From positions 1 through 44,927 of the forward strand of contig CAIPNM010000266.1 in NCBI GenBank assembly GCA_903866395.1: a DNA stretch of 44,927 nucleotides, written 5' to 3'. The notes under the pieces are model-generated. The model ran no database searches and had not been told where the DNA came from. It was given only the letters and a program-made list of their open reading frames with translations. The translations under genes were made by a program, and so were the position numbers. This stretch comes from an uncultured bacterium. GTDB taxonomy: Bacteria > Pseudomonadota > Gammaproteobacteria > Burkholderiales > Burkholderiaceae_E. Positions within the stretch are counted from its first letter, which is position 1. Every line of letters starts with the position of its first letter. Positions 1-8,361 of the stretch are shown piece after piece.

Positions 1-804
1 CGCCGCCTTGGTCGACATATCGGCGTTGAGGCTCTCCAGCCAAGCGCCCTGCTTTTCAAGAAAAGCTTTTTGGGCAGCGTTGAGCGCATTCCAGCTCTTG
101 GCACTGAAGATCACACCCAATTCGATGTTGTAGAAGCCCGGGTCAACGCGGTACTTGGTTTTCTCGTGCCAGCCCAGGTCAAAAATACCCAGTAACGGCC
201 AGCCATATCCGTCCACGACGCCACGGTCGAGCGCGGTGTAAACCTCCCCAGGCGCGACCTGCATGACCGAGGCGCCAAGCCGCGTGAAAAACTCGCGATA
301 AATGGGAGCGATGCGGATCTTGAGCCCGCTGAGATCGGCCTTGTCGATCCGCTTGTTGAGGTAGATGTGATACGGCACGCCGTCACCAGTGCGGGCAAAG
401 TAGTAGAGCCCTTTCTCCATCATCAGCTTATTGAGGAAGTCCACCGTTCCATTGCGGCGCATCTCGGCCCAGGGCACCGACGCATAGTTCACCGACAGCG
501 ACTCAGGCGAGACACTGGCAATGAACGACGTTGTGGTGTTGGACAGGTCAACCACGCCATTCCGAAGCGCCGCGCCCTGTTCCATGGTGGGAATGGCCTT
601 GGGACCGCCCAGGTAGTTGATCTGAACCAGCCCCTTGCCCTCCTGATTCACCTTTTCGACGAAGCGCTCGAAATTTCGCGCATAGGTCGTGCCTTCCTGA
701 AAAGCGTTCACCGCCCGCAGAGTCACCTGTTGGGCCGAGACGGGAAAGACGGCGGACAGCAGCAGTGCAGCGGCGACCAGACCAAGCGTATGACGACGAA
801 TCAT
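1..804 (-). CDS. TRAP transporter solute-binding protein, DctP family (C-terminus beyond window)
   Basis: The 268 codons present encode the N-terminal part of a periplasmic DctP-type binding protein. Such proteins capture organic acids and deliver them to a sodium-driven DctQM permease. The first 24 residues form a signal peptide (MIRRHTLGLVAAALL, cleavage after VSA). Further on there is a GLKIR segment, whose arginine usually pairs with a substrate carboxylate, followed by a YTALDRGVVDGYGWP stretch typical of the family. I chose ATG 804 because GGAGG lies about 8 bases upstream; ATG 831 is in frame but has a poorer site. The gene follows the two dehydrogenase genes on the same strand after a 54-base gap, so it is probably the third gene of that operon. 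Permease genes would be expected to the left of the window. The substrate is unknown. Confidence 0.9.
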   Translation of the reverse strand, partial: MIRRHTLGLVAAALLLSAVFPVSAQQVTLRAVNAFQEGTTYARNFERFVEKVNQEGKGLVQINYLGGPKAIPTMEQGAALRNGVVDLSNTTTSFIASVSPESLSVNYASVPWAEMRRNGTVDFLNKLMMEKGLYYFARTGDGVPYHIYLNKRIDKADLSGLKIRIAPIYREFFTRLGASVMQVAPGEVYTALDRGVVDGYGWPLLGIFDLGWHEKTKYRVDPGFYNIELGVIFSAKSWNALNAAQKAFLEKQGAWLESLNADMSTKAA

Positions 805-858
805 CGGGGCATCCTCCAGGGTTGTTGTCATGAGCGGCTCGCTTGCCGCCTGTCGTTC

Positions 859-1860
859 TCAGGAAATTGTGTCACGGGACGCGGGTCGGAAGCCACCCGC
901 GTGTCGAAGCATGCCCAGGGTGCGGGACAACACGTCCCGCCGATACGCTGCAACATCACGTCCCGAATAGTCGTAAAAACCTCGCCCGCTCTTTAATCCT
1001 AGCGACCCTTCGGCAATCATCTGACTGATCACCTCGGGCGCGCGGTAGCGTTCGGCGCTGACAGACGCCGACATCTCGCGACTCGCATGATGAAGAATGT
1101 CAGCACCACCGAAGTCGATGAACTCCACGACACCGATTGCCGCGAAGCGAAGACCCATCCCGAACCGGGTTGCACGGTCGATTTCCTCGGCAGTGGCGGC
1201 TCCCTCCTCGATCATGCGCGCGGCCTCGTTCATCACCAGCGCCTGCAGGCGCGGCACGATATAGCCTGGCGTTGCGCCACAGACCACTGGGATCTTGCCA
1301 ATCGATTCCATCAGCGAGCGCGCACGAGCCAACACGTCCGGATCGGTACCAGGATGAACCGACAACTCCACCACCGGGATCAGATAGGCCGGATTCAGCC
1401 AGTGAATATTCAAAAAGCGTTCCGGATGGGACACCAGCGGCGCCAGTTGAGTGACCAGAATGCTGCTGGTGGTCGAGGTGAGAATAGCGTCGCGGCTGCA
1501 GGCCGCTGACAAGATCGAGAAGGCCTCTTGCTTGGCTTCCATGGTCTCGGGAACTCCCTCGAACACCAGAAGCGCGGCTGCCAATGCCTGGTGGGCATCG
1601 TCGGCGAAGACGCATTCGATTCGCGCGAGCAGTCCCGACACCTGATCGGCTTCGAGAGCCCCCAGATCCACCAGCGCGGCGAGACTTGCGCGGAGCTCGG
1701 CTTCAATCTCGCCTGCCAGCCGATCCCGATCAGCAGGCGAGCGGGGCTTAAGGTCTACCAGGCTGACGCGATATCCAGCCCAGGCAAACGCAAGCGCAAT
1801 GCTTCGTCCCATTCGCCCAGCCCCGGCAGCCGCAAAACGTGGACGGCCGCCGACGGTCAT
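859..1860 (-). CDS. 3-hydroxyacyl-CoA dehydrogenase family protein
   Basis: A 333-residue NAD-dependent dehydrogenase of the 3-hydroxyacyl-CoA / L-carnitine / L-gulonate dehydrogenase fold. The Rossmann motif GAGRMG lies at residues 13-18. Catalytic-type residues appear as S132 (TTSSI), H153 (NIHWLNP) and E165 (PVVELS). The C-terminal helical domain follows from about residue 195 and ends with the GLKSGRGFYDY signature. The asparagine usually found after the PGF/Y-x-V motif is a proline here (P203 in GYIVPRLQ). The start ATG overlaps the stop of the preceding opine-dehydrogenase-like gene as ATGA, which implies translational coupling. A beta-hydroxy acid substrate is a fair inference; whether it is a CoA thioester or a free acid cannot be told from sequence. 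The TRAP gene downstream suggests a catabolic role for an imported compound. Confidence 0.85.
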   Translation of the reverse strand: MTVGGRPRFAAAGAGRMGRSIALAFAWAGYRVSLVDLKPRSPADRDRLAGEIEAELRASLAALVDLGALEADQVSGLLARIECVFADDAHQALAAALLVFEGVPETMEAKQEAFSILSAACSRDAILTSTTSSILVTQLAPLVSHPERFLNIHWLNPAYLIPVVELSVHPGTDPDVLARARSLMESIGKIPVVCGATPGYIVPRLQALVMNEAARMIEEGAATAEEIDRATRFGMGLRFAAIGVVEFIDFGGADILHHASREMSASVSAERYRAPEVISQMIAEGSLGLKSGRGFYDYSGRDVAAYRRDVLSRTLGMLRHAGGFRPASRDTIS

Positions 1861-2936
1861 AACCCGGTCCCGTCTTCAAGTCCCTTCGCGAGCGCCTCCC
1901 TGCTCAGGCTCGCGAGGCCTAGCGCCTCGAAACTGCGGGCGCCCTTGCGCAGATCGCGCCCCAGCCAGCCACCAGCCATCGCAAGCAGCCCATGCGACAC
2001 CGGTGCGTCAACGCCTGCCCAACGCGCAACCGACGCCAGCAGCGACAGGCCCAGCTCGATGTCCTCAGTGACATAGCGGTGGTTCATCAGATCGATGTGC
2101 TCGCGCCAGTCGCCAGACTTCTGAAGCTTTCGATGGGCGTCGCCGTACATCCACCGATCAGTGGTGTAGTGATCGGCGAGCGGATAGTGCGGCGCCGGAT
2201 AGCCCAAGGCCTCGCGTACCGCGATCCGCTCGGCATCAAGCCGATCGGTCACCGCGCGAACTGCGGGTTGGGTGCCCTCGGAGTGAATATCCCATCGGGC
2301 ATGATGCTGAAGCGGGGCGGCATTCATCACCACCAGCGGCGGATGGATGATCGGGCCCGCGTTCATGAGCGCCCCTGACAGAGCGTTGCCGCAGCCATGG
2401 ACACTTGGGAATGCCTCGCGGATCACCGCGAGCGCGCGCCGAGCGTCGGCAAAAGGAAAAACCCCGGTCGGAAGCCGGACCGCCCGAATCGTGACATTGA
2501 CCTCGTTCGGCCCATGCAGTCGGGCGAGATAAGGCAAGGTCCCGGTCTCCGCCCAGGTCACCCGGGCCCGGCTACCCGCCTCCGCCACCCATCGGCTCAT
2601 CAGGTAGCTACCAAACGTGCCCGGGGCGAGGAATGCCACCTGTCCGTCGGAGAGATGCGGTGCGGCCAATATGGCGATATCGCGCTGAGCGGTCGCGGGG
2701 GTGGGCAGCACGATCAGTTCAGCACCCCGAATCGCGTCGCCGATTTCATCGCACACCCGGTGAACCGGCACCCGCCTCGACCCTGCGGCATCTTTCAGGA
2801 GAATCCCCCCCGCGTCTCGCAGCGCCTGCAGCGCCGACCGGTCGCGTCGCCAAAACCGCACCTGATGCCCCTGCTCCGACAGGTCGGCCGCCGCGGCGTG
2901 GCAGCCGTGACCGCCCCCAAGAATTGCGATCTCCAT
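1857..2936 (-). CDS. NAD/NADP octopine/nopaline dehydrogenase family protein
   Basis: A 359-residue protein with an N-terminal Rossmann domain (MEIAILGGGHGCHAAAADL, residues 1-19). The C-terminal helical domain is of the octopine/nopaline dehydrogenase type and includes MNAGPIIHPPLVVMNA, whose histidine matches the catalytic His of opine dehydrogenases. Family members reduce or oxidise the secondary amine formed between an amino acid and a 2-oxo acid, but many bacterial members have no known substrate. ATG 2936 is preferred, with AGAGG 10 bases upstream; an in-frame TTG two codons earlier is possible. It is the first gene of a leftward operon with the hydroxyacyl-CoA-dehydrogenase-like gene (4-base overlap) and the TRAP binding protein. 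Oxidation of an imported N-substituted amino acid is a plausible role, not shown. Confidence 0.82.
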   Translation of the reverse strand: MEIAILGGGHGCHAAAADLSEQGHQVRFWRRDRSALQALRDAGGILLKDAAGSRRVPVHRVCDEIGDAIRGAELIVLPTPATAQRDIAILAAPHLSDGQVAFLAPGTFGSYLMSRWVAEAGSRARVTWAETGTLPYLARLHGPNEVNVTIRAVRLPTGVFPFADARRALAVIREAFPSVHGCGNALSGALMNAGPIIHPPLVVMNAAPLQHHARWDIHSEGTQPAVRAVTDRLDAERIAVREALGYPAPHYPLADHYTTDRWMYGDAHRKLQKSGDWREHIDLMNHRYVTEDIELGLSLLASVARWAGVDAPVSHGLLAMAGGWLGRDLRKGARSFEALGLASLSREALAKGLEDGTGL

Positions 2937-3053
2937 GAGCAATGATCCTCTGACCCCGCTGTTGCGCCGGCACGCCCGGCACGAGATGGCGGCGAACCAT
3001 ACGGACCCACCGCCGCGGTGTCAACCACACCTTCGCGGGATTGGCTGCGCGAC

Positions 3054-3059
3054 TATAAT
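3054..3059 (+). promoter_or_regulatory. TATAAT -10 element just upstream of the GT2 gene
   Basis: A perfect TATAAT hexamer lies 11 bases before the ATG at 3071. Transcription would start near 3066, leaving a leader of only about five bases with no room for a Shine-Dalgarno site. No good -35 hexamer is seen at normal spacing; TTCGCG at 3032 is the nearest candidate. This is the likely promoter of the three-gene operon 3071-6563. Confidence 0.45.
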
Positions 3060-3070
3060 CGGCCTCAACA

Positions 3071-4048
3071 ATGACCCCCGTACTCGCTGCCCCACCAGAG
3101 TCGCTCTCCTGCATCGTTCCGTGCAAGAACGAGCGGGTTAACCTTTCCCGCCTGCTCCCTTTGCTCGCCGATACGCTCGCGCGATGCACAGATCGGCACG
3201 AAATTCTGGTGGTCGATGACGGCAGCAGCGACGACACCGCCGCCTGGGTCGAGGATCAGATCAAGGCAGGCAGCGTGCCCGGGTTGGTACTCCTCAAACT
3301 GTCACGAAATTTTGGCAAGGAGGCCGCGCTCACCGCCGGCCTCACGCACGCTCGCGGTGAGGTCGTCGTCATGATCGATGCCGACCTCCAGCATCCCCCC
3401 GCCATGATTGAAACCTTTGTCGATCATTGGCGCAGGGGCGCGGAAATGGTCTACGCAGTGCGCGAAGACCGGAGCAGTGAAAGCGCCTTCAAGCGCGCAG
3501 GCACCGGCATTTTTTACCGCCTTCTGAACGCCGCCGATCGATTTGAAGTGCCACCCGGAGCGGGCGATTTCCGGCTGATGGACCGGCGGGTCGTCGATGC
3601 ACTCCTTGCCATGCCTGAGCGTAACCGGTTTTTGAAGGGCCTGTACGCCTGGGTGGGGTTTCGCACAGTAGCCCTGCCCTACACCCCTGAAGACCGTACG
3701 GTTGGCGTCACGCGCTATGGTGCGCTCGACCTGATCCGGCTCTCGCTTGACGGCCTTACCGCCTTCACCAAATGGCCGCTTCGCGCGGTGAGCCTCGCTG
3801 GGCTCCTGCTTGCCATTCCGGCATTGCTTTACGCAATTTTGCTCATCGCCAGTTATTTCCTTTTCGGAAACGACGTCTCCGGTTGGACCACCATCGTCGT
3901 GGGCCTGATGTTGTTCTCGGGCATTCAGCTGTTTTCACTGGGCGTAGTGGGCGAATACGTTGGCCGGATCTTTGAGGAGGTCAAGTCACGGCCGCTTTTC
4001 GTGGTGTCGGCGCGAACCGGCCGCGGTCTGGAGCCCCCTGCCCAATGA
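3071..4048 (+). CDS. Polyprenyl-phosphate glycosyltransferase, GT2 family with two C-terminal membrane helices
   Basis: A 325-residue enzyme of the ArnC/GtrB/DPM1-like type, which moves a sugar from a nucleotide donor onto undecaprenyl phosphate on the cytoplasmic face of the inner membrane. The GT-A domain begins with CIVPCKNE (residues 14-21), has VVDDGSSDD near 47-55 and the metal-binding DADLQHP at 103-109. Two hydrophobic helices follow at about 237-265 and 272-300, as in FlmF2, ArnC and GtrB. Its stop overlaps the next start as ATGA, tying it to the ArnT-like transferase and the YdjC-type deacetylase. By analogy with Francisella FlmF2 and the Bordetella lgm locus the donor may be a UDP-N-acetylhexosamine, but the sugar is inferred from context only. 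Confidence 0.88.
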   Translation: MTPVLAAPPESLSCIVPCKNERVNLSRLLPLLADTLARCTDRHEILVVDDGSSDDTAAWVEDQIKAGSVPGLVLLKLSRNFGKEAALTAGLTHARGEVVVMIDADLQHPPAMIETFVDHWRRGAEMVYAVREDRSSESAFKRAGTGIFYRLLNAADRFEVPPGAGDFRLMDRRVVDALLAMPERNRFLKGLYAWVGFRTVALPYTPEDRTVGVTRYGALDLIRLSLDGLTAFTKWPLRAVSLAGLLLAIPALLYAILLIASYFLFGNDVSGWTTIVVGLMLFSGIQLFSLGVVGEYVGRIFEEVKSRPLFVVSARTGRGLEPPAQ

Positions 4049-5619
4049 ACGTCGGGCCTCTGCGCACCGACAGCGAGGCGCTTCGCACCGCATTCAAGCT
4101 TGCTTGCCTGGCGTTTGTCCTCACGTCATGCACAGCGTGGCTGCGGCCTCTGTTGTTACCCGACGAGGGCCGCTATGCCGGCGTGGCCTGGGAGATGCTG
4201 CGATCGGGTGACTGGCTCACCCCCACGCTCAACGGCCTGCCTTATTTCCACAAGCCGCCGCTTTTTTACTGGATCACCGCAAGCTCGCTGACGGCTTTTG
4301 GCCTGACCGAGTGGGCTGCCCGTGTCGCGCCCGCCATCGGCTTTTCGCTGGCTGTGGCGAGTCCCTTCTGGCTGGTACGGCGCTGGCTGGGCCCACGCCC
4401 GGCCAATCTCGCCGCGCTCGCCCTGCTTGCCCAGCCACTTGCGCTGGTGGCTGGCCAGTACGCCAATCTCGACATGTTGGTGGCCGGACTGATCACGCTC
4501 ACCATTGTCTCGCTCGCCCACGCAACGCTGCTGATGGACATCGCCCCCCGGCAGGCTCGCCCAGCGCTCCGACTGGCCTGGGCCGCCGCGGCGCTCGGCG
4601 TCCTGGCAAAGGGGCTCATCGGCGTCGTGATTCCGGCGGGCGTCATCGGGGGTTGGCTTCTTCTCTCCGGGCGTTGGCGCATCATTCTTCGAACCTTTAC
4701 CCAGTGCCCCGAAGGTCCGGTGGTGTTTGTGCTGATCGCCGCTCCCTGGTTCCTGTTCATGGAGCGGATTCACCCGGGCTTTCTCGACTACTTTTTCGTC
4801 TATCAGCACTTCACGCGATTTTCTACCGGGGGCTTCAACAACCAGCAGCCTGTGTGGTTCTATCCAGCGGTGCTCGCCCTGTTTTTCCTGCCCTGGCTCG
4901 CGTGGATTGCTCGCCGCGCAATGGGTGATCGCCTAGCCGTCGGCCCGGAGCGTGACCTTGCGCTCCTTTGCTGGATCTGGGCTGCCGTCGTCATTTTGTT
5001 TTTCTCTATGCCTCGGTCGAAGCTGGTGGGCTATGTGCTTCCAGCCGTGCCACCGCTCGCGCTCCTGGCTGCCGCAGGCTTACGCGCCCGAGGTGATCCG
5101 GGACGCACGGCGATCCGACTCTGGCGGGGGGCGGCCGCCTTCGGCATCGTGGGAAGTCTGATCGCGGTGATTGTGATCGCCTATCGGCCGACACCATCGA
5201 GCCGCGATCTGTCACGCTGGATTGGAACCCACTCGCAGCCAGGCGATGCAGTCTTCATGATCAATCGGTTCGACTTTGATGCAGGCCTCTACGCCCGCCT
5301 GCAGGCGCCGATCCGCGTGGTCGAGCGCTGGGATGAGGAGGCATTCGTCCGAAGCCGCGACAACTGGCGCAAGGAACTGGCCGATGCCCGGCGGTTCAAT
5401 CGTGAGCTTGGCGAGCAGACACTCATCACACCCGATCGATTGGTAGAAAGCCTTTGCGCCCAGCCTCGCAGTTGGATCATCGGTTTTACTCAGGCCGATG
5501 CTAATTATTCAGCGCTGGCTGCTGCCGAGCGCGTGCGCGAATGGCGCGGCTCGAGCCTCTGGCGCTTTGATTCTTCACGGCCCGAGGCGCGCACGCTCTG
5601 CCAGGGTGTGCCGAGATGA
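4045..5619 (+). CDS. ArnT-like glycosyltransferase (PMT family), probable lipid A sugar transferase
   Basis: A 524-residue polytopic inner-membrane protein of the ArnT/PMT superfamily, which uses undecaprenyl-phosphate sugars as donors in the periplasm. The first periplasmic loop carries the acidic pair in LPDEGRYAGVAWEM (D40, E41), followed by LPYFHKPPLFYW, both hallmarks of ArnT and its relatives. About a dozen hydrophobic segments occupy the first 380 residues; the last 130 or so form a soluble periplasmic-type domain. It overlaps the GT2 gene by four bases on its left and the deacetylase gene by four bases on its right. The context suggests that it transfers a deacetylated amino sugar to a lipid A phosphate, as FlmK does in Francisella. 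Transfer to another envelope glycan is an alternative. Confidence 0.85.
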   Translation: MNVGPLRTDSEALRTAFKLACLAFVLTSCTAWLRPLLLPDEGRYAGVAWEMLRSGDWLTPTLNGLPYFHKPPLFYWITASSLTAFGLTEWAARVAPAIGFSLAVASPFWLVRRWLGPRPANLAALALLAQPLALVAGQYANLDMLVAGLITLTIVSLAHATLLMDIAPRQARPALRLAWAAAALGVLAKGLIGVVIPAGVIGGWLLLSGRWRIILRTFTQCPEGPVVFVLIAAPWFLFMERIHPGFLDYFFVYQHFTRFSTGGFNNQQPVWFYPAVLALFFLPWLAWIARRAMGDRLAVGPERDLALLCWIWAAVVILFFSMPRSKLVGYVLPAVPPLALLAAAGLRARGDPGRTAIRLWRGAAAFGIVGSLIAVIVIAYRPTPSSRDLSRWIGTHSQPGDAVFMINRFDFDAGLYARLQAPIRVVERWDEEAFVRSRDNWRKELADARRFNRELGEQTLITPDRLVESLCAQPRSWIIGFTQADANYSALAAAERVREWRGSSLWRFDSSRPEARTLCQGVPR

Positions 5620-6563
5620 CGCTCCCCGCGCATGGGCCGCACGGGCGGCGTCGGCGGATCTGCGTCGCGGCTGACGACTTCGGTCTGCACCCAGGCATCG
5701 ATTCCGCCATCCTTGAGCTTGCCGAGACGCGAAACATTCAGGCGCTAGGCTGCATGACGGGCGGAGCAAGTTGGCCCTCGTCCGTGCAGGCCCTTAGAGG
5801 CCGCAACACTCTGACCCCCGATATCGGGCTCCATCTCGACCTCACCGAGCACCCTCTGGACCGGGCACCGCAGCCGTTGCGATCGCTCATTCTGGACGCC
5901 TATACCCGGCGGCTTGACCGGCGCTCGATCCGGGCGGAGATCCGCCTTCAGCTCAATGCGTTTGAGGCCGCGCTGGGGCGCGCACCTGACTACATCGACG
6001 GCCATCAACATGTTCATCAACTCCCCGGCGTTCGAGCCGAGCTCCTCGATGAACTCGCCGCCCGCTATCGCACAGACCAGCAGCCCTGGCTGCGCTGTAC
6101 CGTTCCCGCCCAGCGCGAGGTCGACGCCACACCGCCCGCTTCGCTACCCGTCGGAGCCCGGTTGAAGGCCGCCATCATCGCCAGCCTGGGCGGCTACGCG
6201 CTGAGACGCGAGGCAAAGGAACGGGGACTTCGAATGAACGCCGCCCTCACGGGCGTATATGGCTTCGATACGGATGCGGCCGCCTACCAATCGCTCCTCG
6301 CGGGCTGGCTGGCTCATGCCGCTGACGGGTCGGTCCTGATGTGCCACCCGTCGCACACCGCTAAGGCCGGCGATCCCATCGCAGGCGCACGACTCATTGA
6401 ATACCAGGTCCTCGCGAGCGGCGCCCTCGAGGGGCTTCTGGCCCGATTCGGCCTTCACGCCCAACCCATGCGTGCCATTCTCAGCAGTGACGACATGCCA
6501 CGCTCCGCGCAGCCCGTCACTGAGGACGACATCCCCGAAGAGCGCGGGGCCAACCCGCACTGA
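5616..6563 (+). CDS. YdjC/ChbG/HpnK-family deacetylase, NaxD-like
   Basis: A 315-residue carbohydrate deacetylase of the YdjC superfamily. Metal-site motifs are clear: AADDFG at 18-23 (D20, D21), GLHLDLTEHP at 71-80 (H73), GHQHVHQLP at 129-137 (H130, H132, H134) and CHPSH near residue 240. Family members remove acetyl groups from N-acetyl sugars; examples are chitobiose deacetylase ChbG, the hopanoid-associated HpnK and NaxD, which deacetylates undecaprenyl-phosphate GalNAc in Francisella. Because it is the last of three overlapping genes with a lipid-carrier GT2 and an ArnT-like transferase, the NaxD role fits better than chitobiose or hopanoid metabolism, and no hopanoid genes are nearby. 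This is inference from context; the substrate is not visible in the sequence. Confidence 0.85.
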   Translation: MTLPAHGPHGRRRRICVAADDFGLHPGIDSAILELAETRNIQALGCMTGGASWPSSVQALRGRNTLTPDIGLHLDLTEHPLDRAPQPLRSLILDAYTRRLDRRSIRAEIRLQLNAFEAALGRAPDYIDGHQHVHQLPGVRAELLDELAARYRTDQQPWLRCTVPAQREVDATPPASLPVGARLKAAIIASLGGYALRREAKERGLRMNAALTGVYGFDTDAAAYQSLLAGWLAHAADGSVLMCHPSHTAKAGDPIAGARLIEYQVLASGALEGLLARFGLHAQPMRAILSSDDMPRSAQPVTEDDIPEERGANPH

Positions 6564-6588
6564 TCCCCCGTGCATAACGAGGCTCATC

Positions 6589-8361
6589 GTGACCGACCGC
6601 AAACCACCCAGTCTGAACCAGCCAACACCCAGCGCCCCTGACGACTCGCCCTCAGGCATGCGCAGGGGTCTCACCAGTTATGGTGATGCTGGCTTTTCAT
6701 TGTTTCTCAGAAAGGCGTTCATCAAAGGCGCGGGCTATACCGACGACGCGCTGTCCCGCCCCGTGATCGGCATCACTGACACGGCGAGCGGCTACAACCC
6801 TTGCCACGGCAACATGCCGCAGCTGATCGAAGCCGTGCAGCGCGGCGTTCTGCTCGCGGGCGGGCTTCCGGTGCGCTTTCCCACCATCTCGATCCATGAA
6901 AGCTTCGCCTATCCCACCAGCATGTATCTGCGCAACCTCATGGCGATCGATACCGAAGAAATGATTCGGGCGCAGCCGATGGATGCCGTGATACTGATTG
7001 GGGGCTGTGACAAGACTGTTCCGGCACAGCTGATGGGCGCAGCTTCGGCCGACATCCCGGCCATTGCGTTGGTGACCGGCTCGATGCTCACGGGTTCACA
7101 CCGAGGGCAGACGGTCGGCGCGTGCACCGACTGCCGGCGATATTGGGCACGATACCGTGCAGAAGAAATCGACGACCAGGAAATCGCTGCGGTCAATGAC
7201 CAGCTGGTCCCAAGCGTCGGAACCTGCTCGGTAATGGGAACGGCCAGCACGATGGCCTGCGTGGTCGAGGCGCTCGGCATGAGTGTGCCCGGCGCAGCCA
7301 CCCCCCCAGCGGTCACGGCAGACCGGATGCGGGCCGCCGAGCTCACCGGATTGCAGGCGGTCCGTCTGGCCGCCAGTCGCCTGACCCCGCGACAGATCCT
7401 CACCGAAGACGCGTTTCACAATGCCTTTCGCGTGCTGCTGTCGATCGGCGGCTCCACCAACGGCATCGTGCATCTGGCGGCGCTCGCCGGTCGGGTGGGT
7501 TTTCGCTTCGACCTCGACGCGCTAGACCGCATGTCGCGCGACACCCCCGTGCTTCTCGACCTGAAGCCTTCAGGCGAGCACTACATGGAGCACTTTCACG
7601 CCGCGGGCGGCATGGCGACGCTTCTTCGTGAACTGCGCCCTCTGCTGAGGCTGAACGCGCTCACGGTCACCGGACGCACCCTAGGCGAAGAACTCGATGC
7701 AGCGGCCCCCTCGTTTCCTCAGCACACTGTTCGCACCCGGGAGGCACCCATCTACCCCGAGGGCGGTATTGCGGTGCTGCGCGGTAATCTTGCGCCCGGC
7801 GGGGCCATCATCAAACAATCGGCTGCCTCGGCTGCCCTGATGGAGCACGAGGGCCGGGCGTTTGTGTTCGAGGACGCGGCCGACCTCGCCGCCCGCGTCG
7901 ACCGGGACGATCTCGACGTGTATCCGGGCGATGTGCTGGTGCTGCGAAACATTGGCCCGAAAGGCGCGCCAGGCATGCCGGAGGCGGGCGCGTTTCCCAT
8001 TCCACGGAAGCTGCTGCGACAAGGCGTAAAAGATGCCGTCCGAATCTCTGACGGACGAATGAGTGGGACGGCCTTTGGCACGGTCGTGCTGCATGTCACG
8101 CCCGAGTCGGCGGTGGGCGGCCCCCTTTCATTGGTACGCACTGGCGATCGGATTCGGCTCTCGGTCGCACGGCGATCGCTCGAACTCCTTGTCGGTGCTG
8201 AGGAGCTTGCGCAACGCGCTTCCGGGCGGCAGCAGACCGTGCCCTCCGCCCCTCGCGGCTACCGACAACTGTTTCTAAAAACCGTTACCCAGGCCGATCA
8301 GGGGGTGGACTTCGACTTTCTCGCCGAACCGCAGTCGCGCGGCGCAGTGCCGCGTCTTTAG
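6589..8361 (+). CDS. IlvD/Edd family [2Fe-2S] dehydratase
   Basis: A 590-residue member of the dihydroxy-acid dehydratase / sugar-acid dehydratase family, which removes water from a 2,3-dihydroxy acid to give a 2-oxo acid. Three cysteines match the [2Fe-2S] ligands: C72 (YNPCHGN), C140 (GGCDKT) and C213 (GTCSVMGTAS). The C-terminal SDGRMSG motif carries the serine thought to act as base. GTG 6589 was chosen for the AGG upstream and the 25-base gap from the deacetylase stop; ATG 6658 is the alternative. The motif order fits L-arabonate/D-xylonate-type dehydratases as well as IlvD, and no branched-chain amino acid gene is adjacent, so a sugar-acid or specialised substrate is more likely. Its stop overlaps the stop of the convergent channel gene. 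Confidence 0.85.
   Translation: MTDRKPPSLNQPTPSAPDDSPSGMRRGLTSYGDAGFSLFLRKAFIKGAGYTDDALSRPVIGITDTASGYNPCHGNMPQLIEAVQRGVLLAGGLPVRFPTISIHESFAYPTSMYLRNLMAIDTEEMIRAQPMDAVILIGGCDKTVPAQLMGAASADIPAIALVTGSMLTGSHRGQTVGACTDCRRYWARYRAEEIDDQEIAAVNDQLVPSVGTCSVMGTASTMACVVEALGMSVPGAATPPAVTADRMRAAELTGLQAVRLAASRLTPRQILTEDAFHNAFRVLLSIGGSTNGIVHLAALAGRVGFRFDLDALDRMSRDTPVLLDLKPSGEHYMEHFHAAGGMATLLRELRPLLRLNALTVTGRTLGEELDAAAPSFPQHTVRTREAPIYPEGGIAVLRGNLAPGGAIIKQSAASAALMEHEGRAFVFEDAADLAARVDRDDLDVYPGDVLVLRNIGPKGAPGMPEAGAFPIPRKLLRQGVKDAVRISDGRMSGTAFGTVVLHVTPESAVGGPLSLVRTGDRIRLSVARRSLELLVGAEELAQRASGRQQTVPSAPRGYRQLFLKTVTQADQGVDFDFLAEPQSRGAVPRL

Noticed and set aside
6397-6588. Upstream extension of the IlvD/Edd dehydratase into the deacetylase gene
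   Set aside because: The extra 64 codons overlap the end of the deacetylase gene and match no dehydratase N-terminus; GTG 6589 is used instead.
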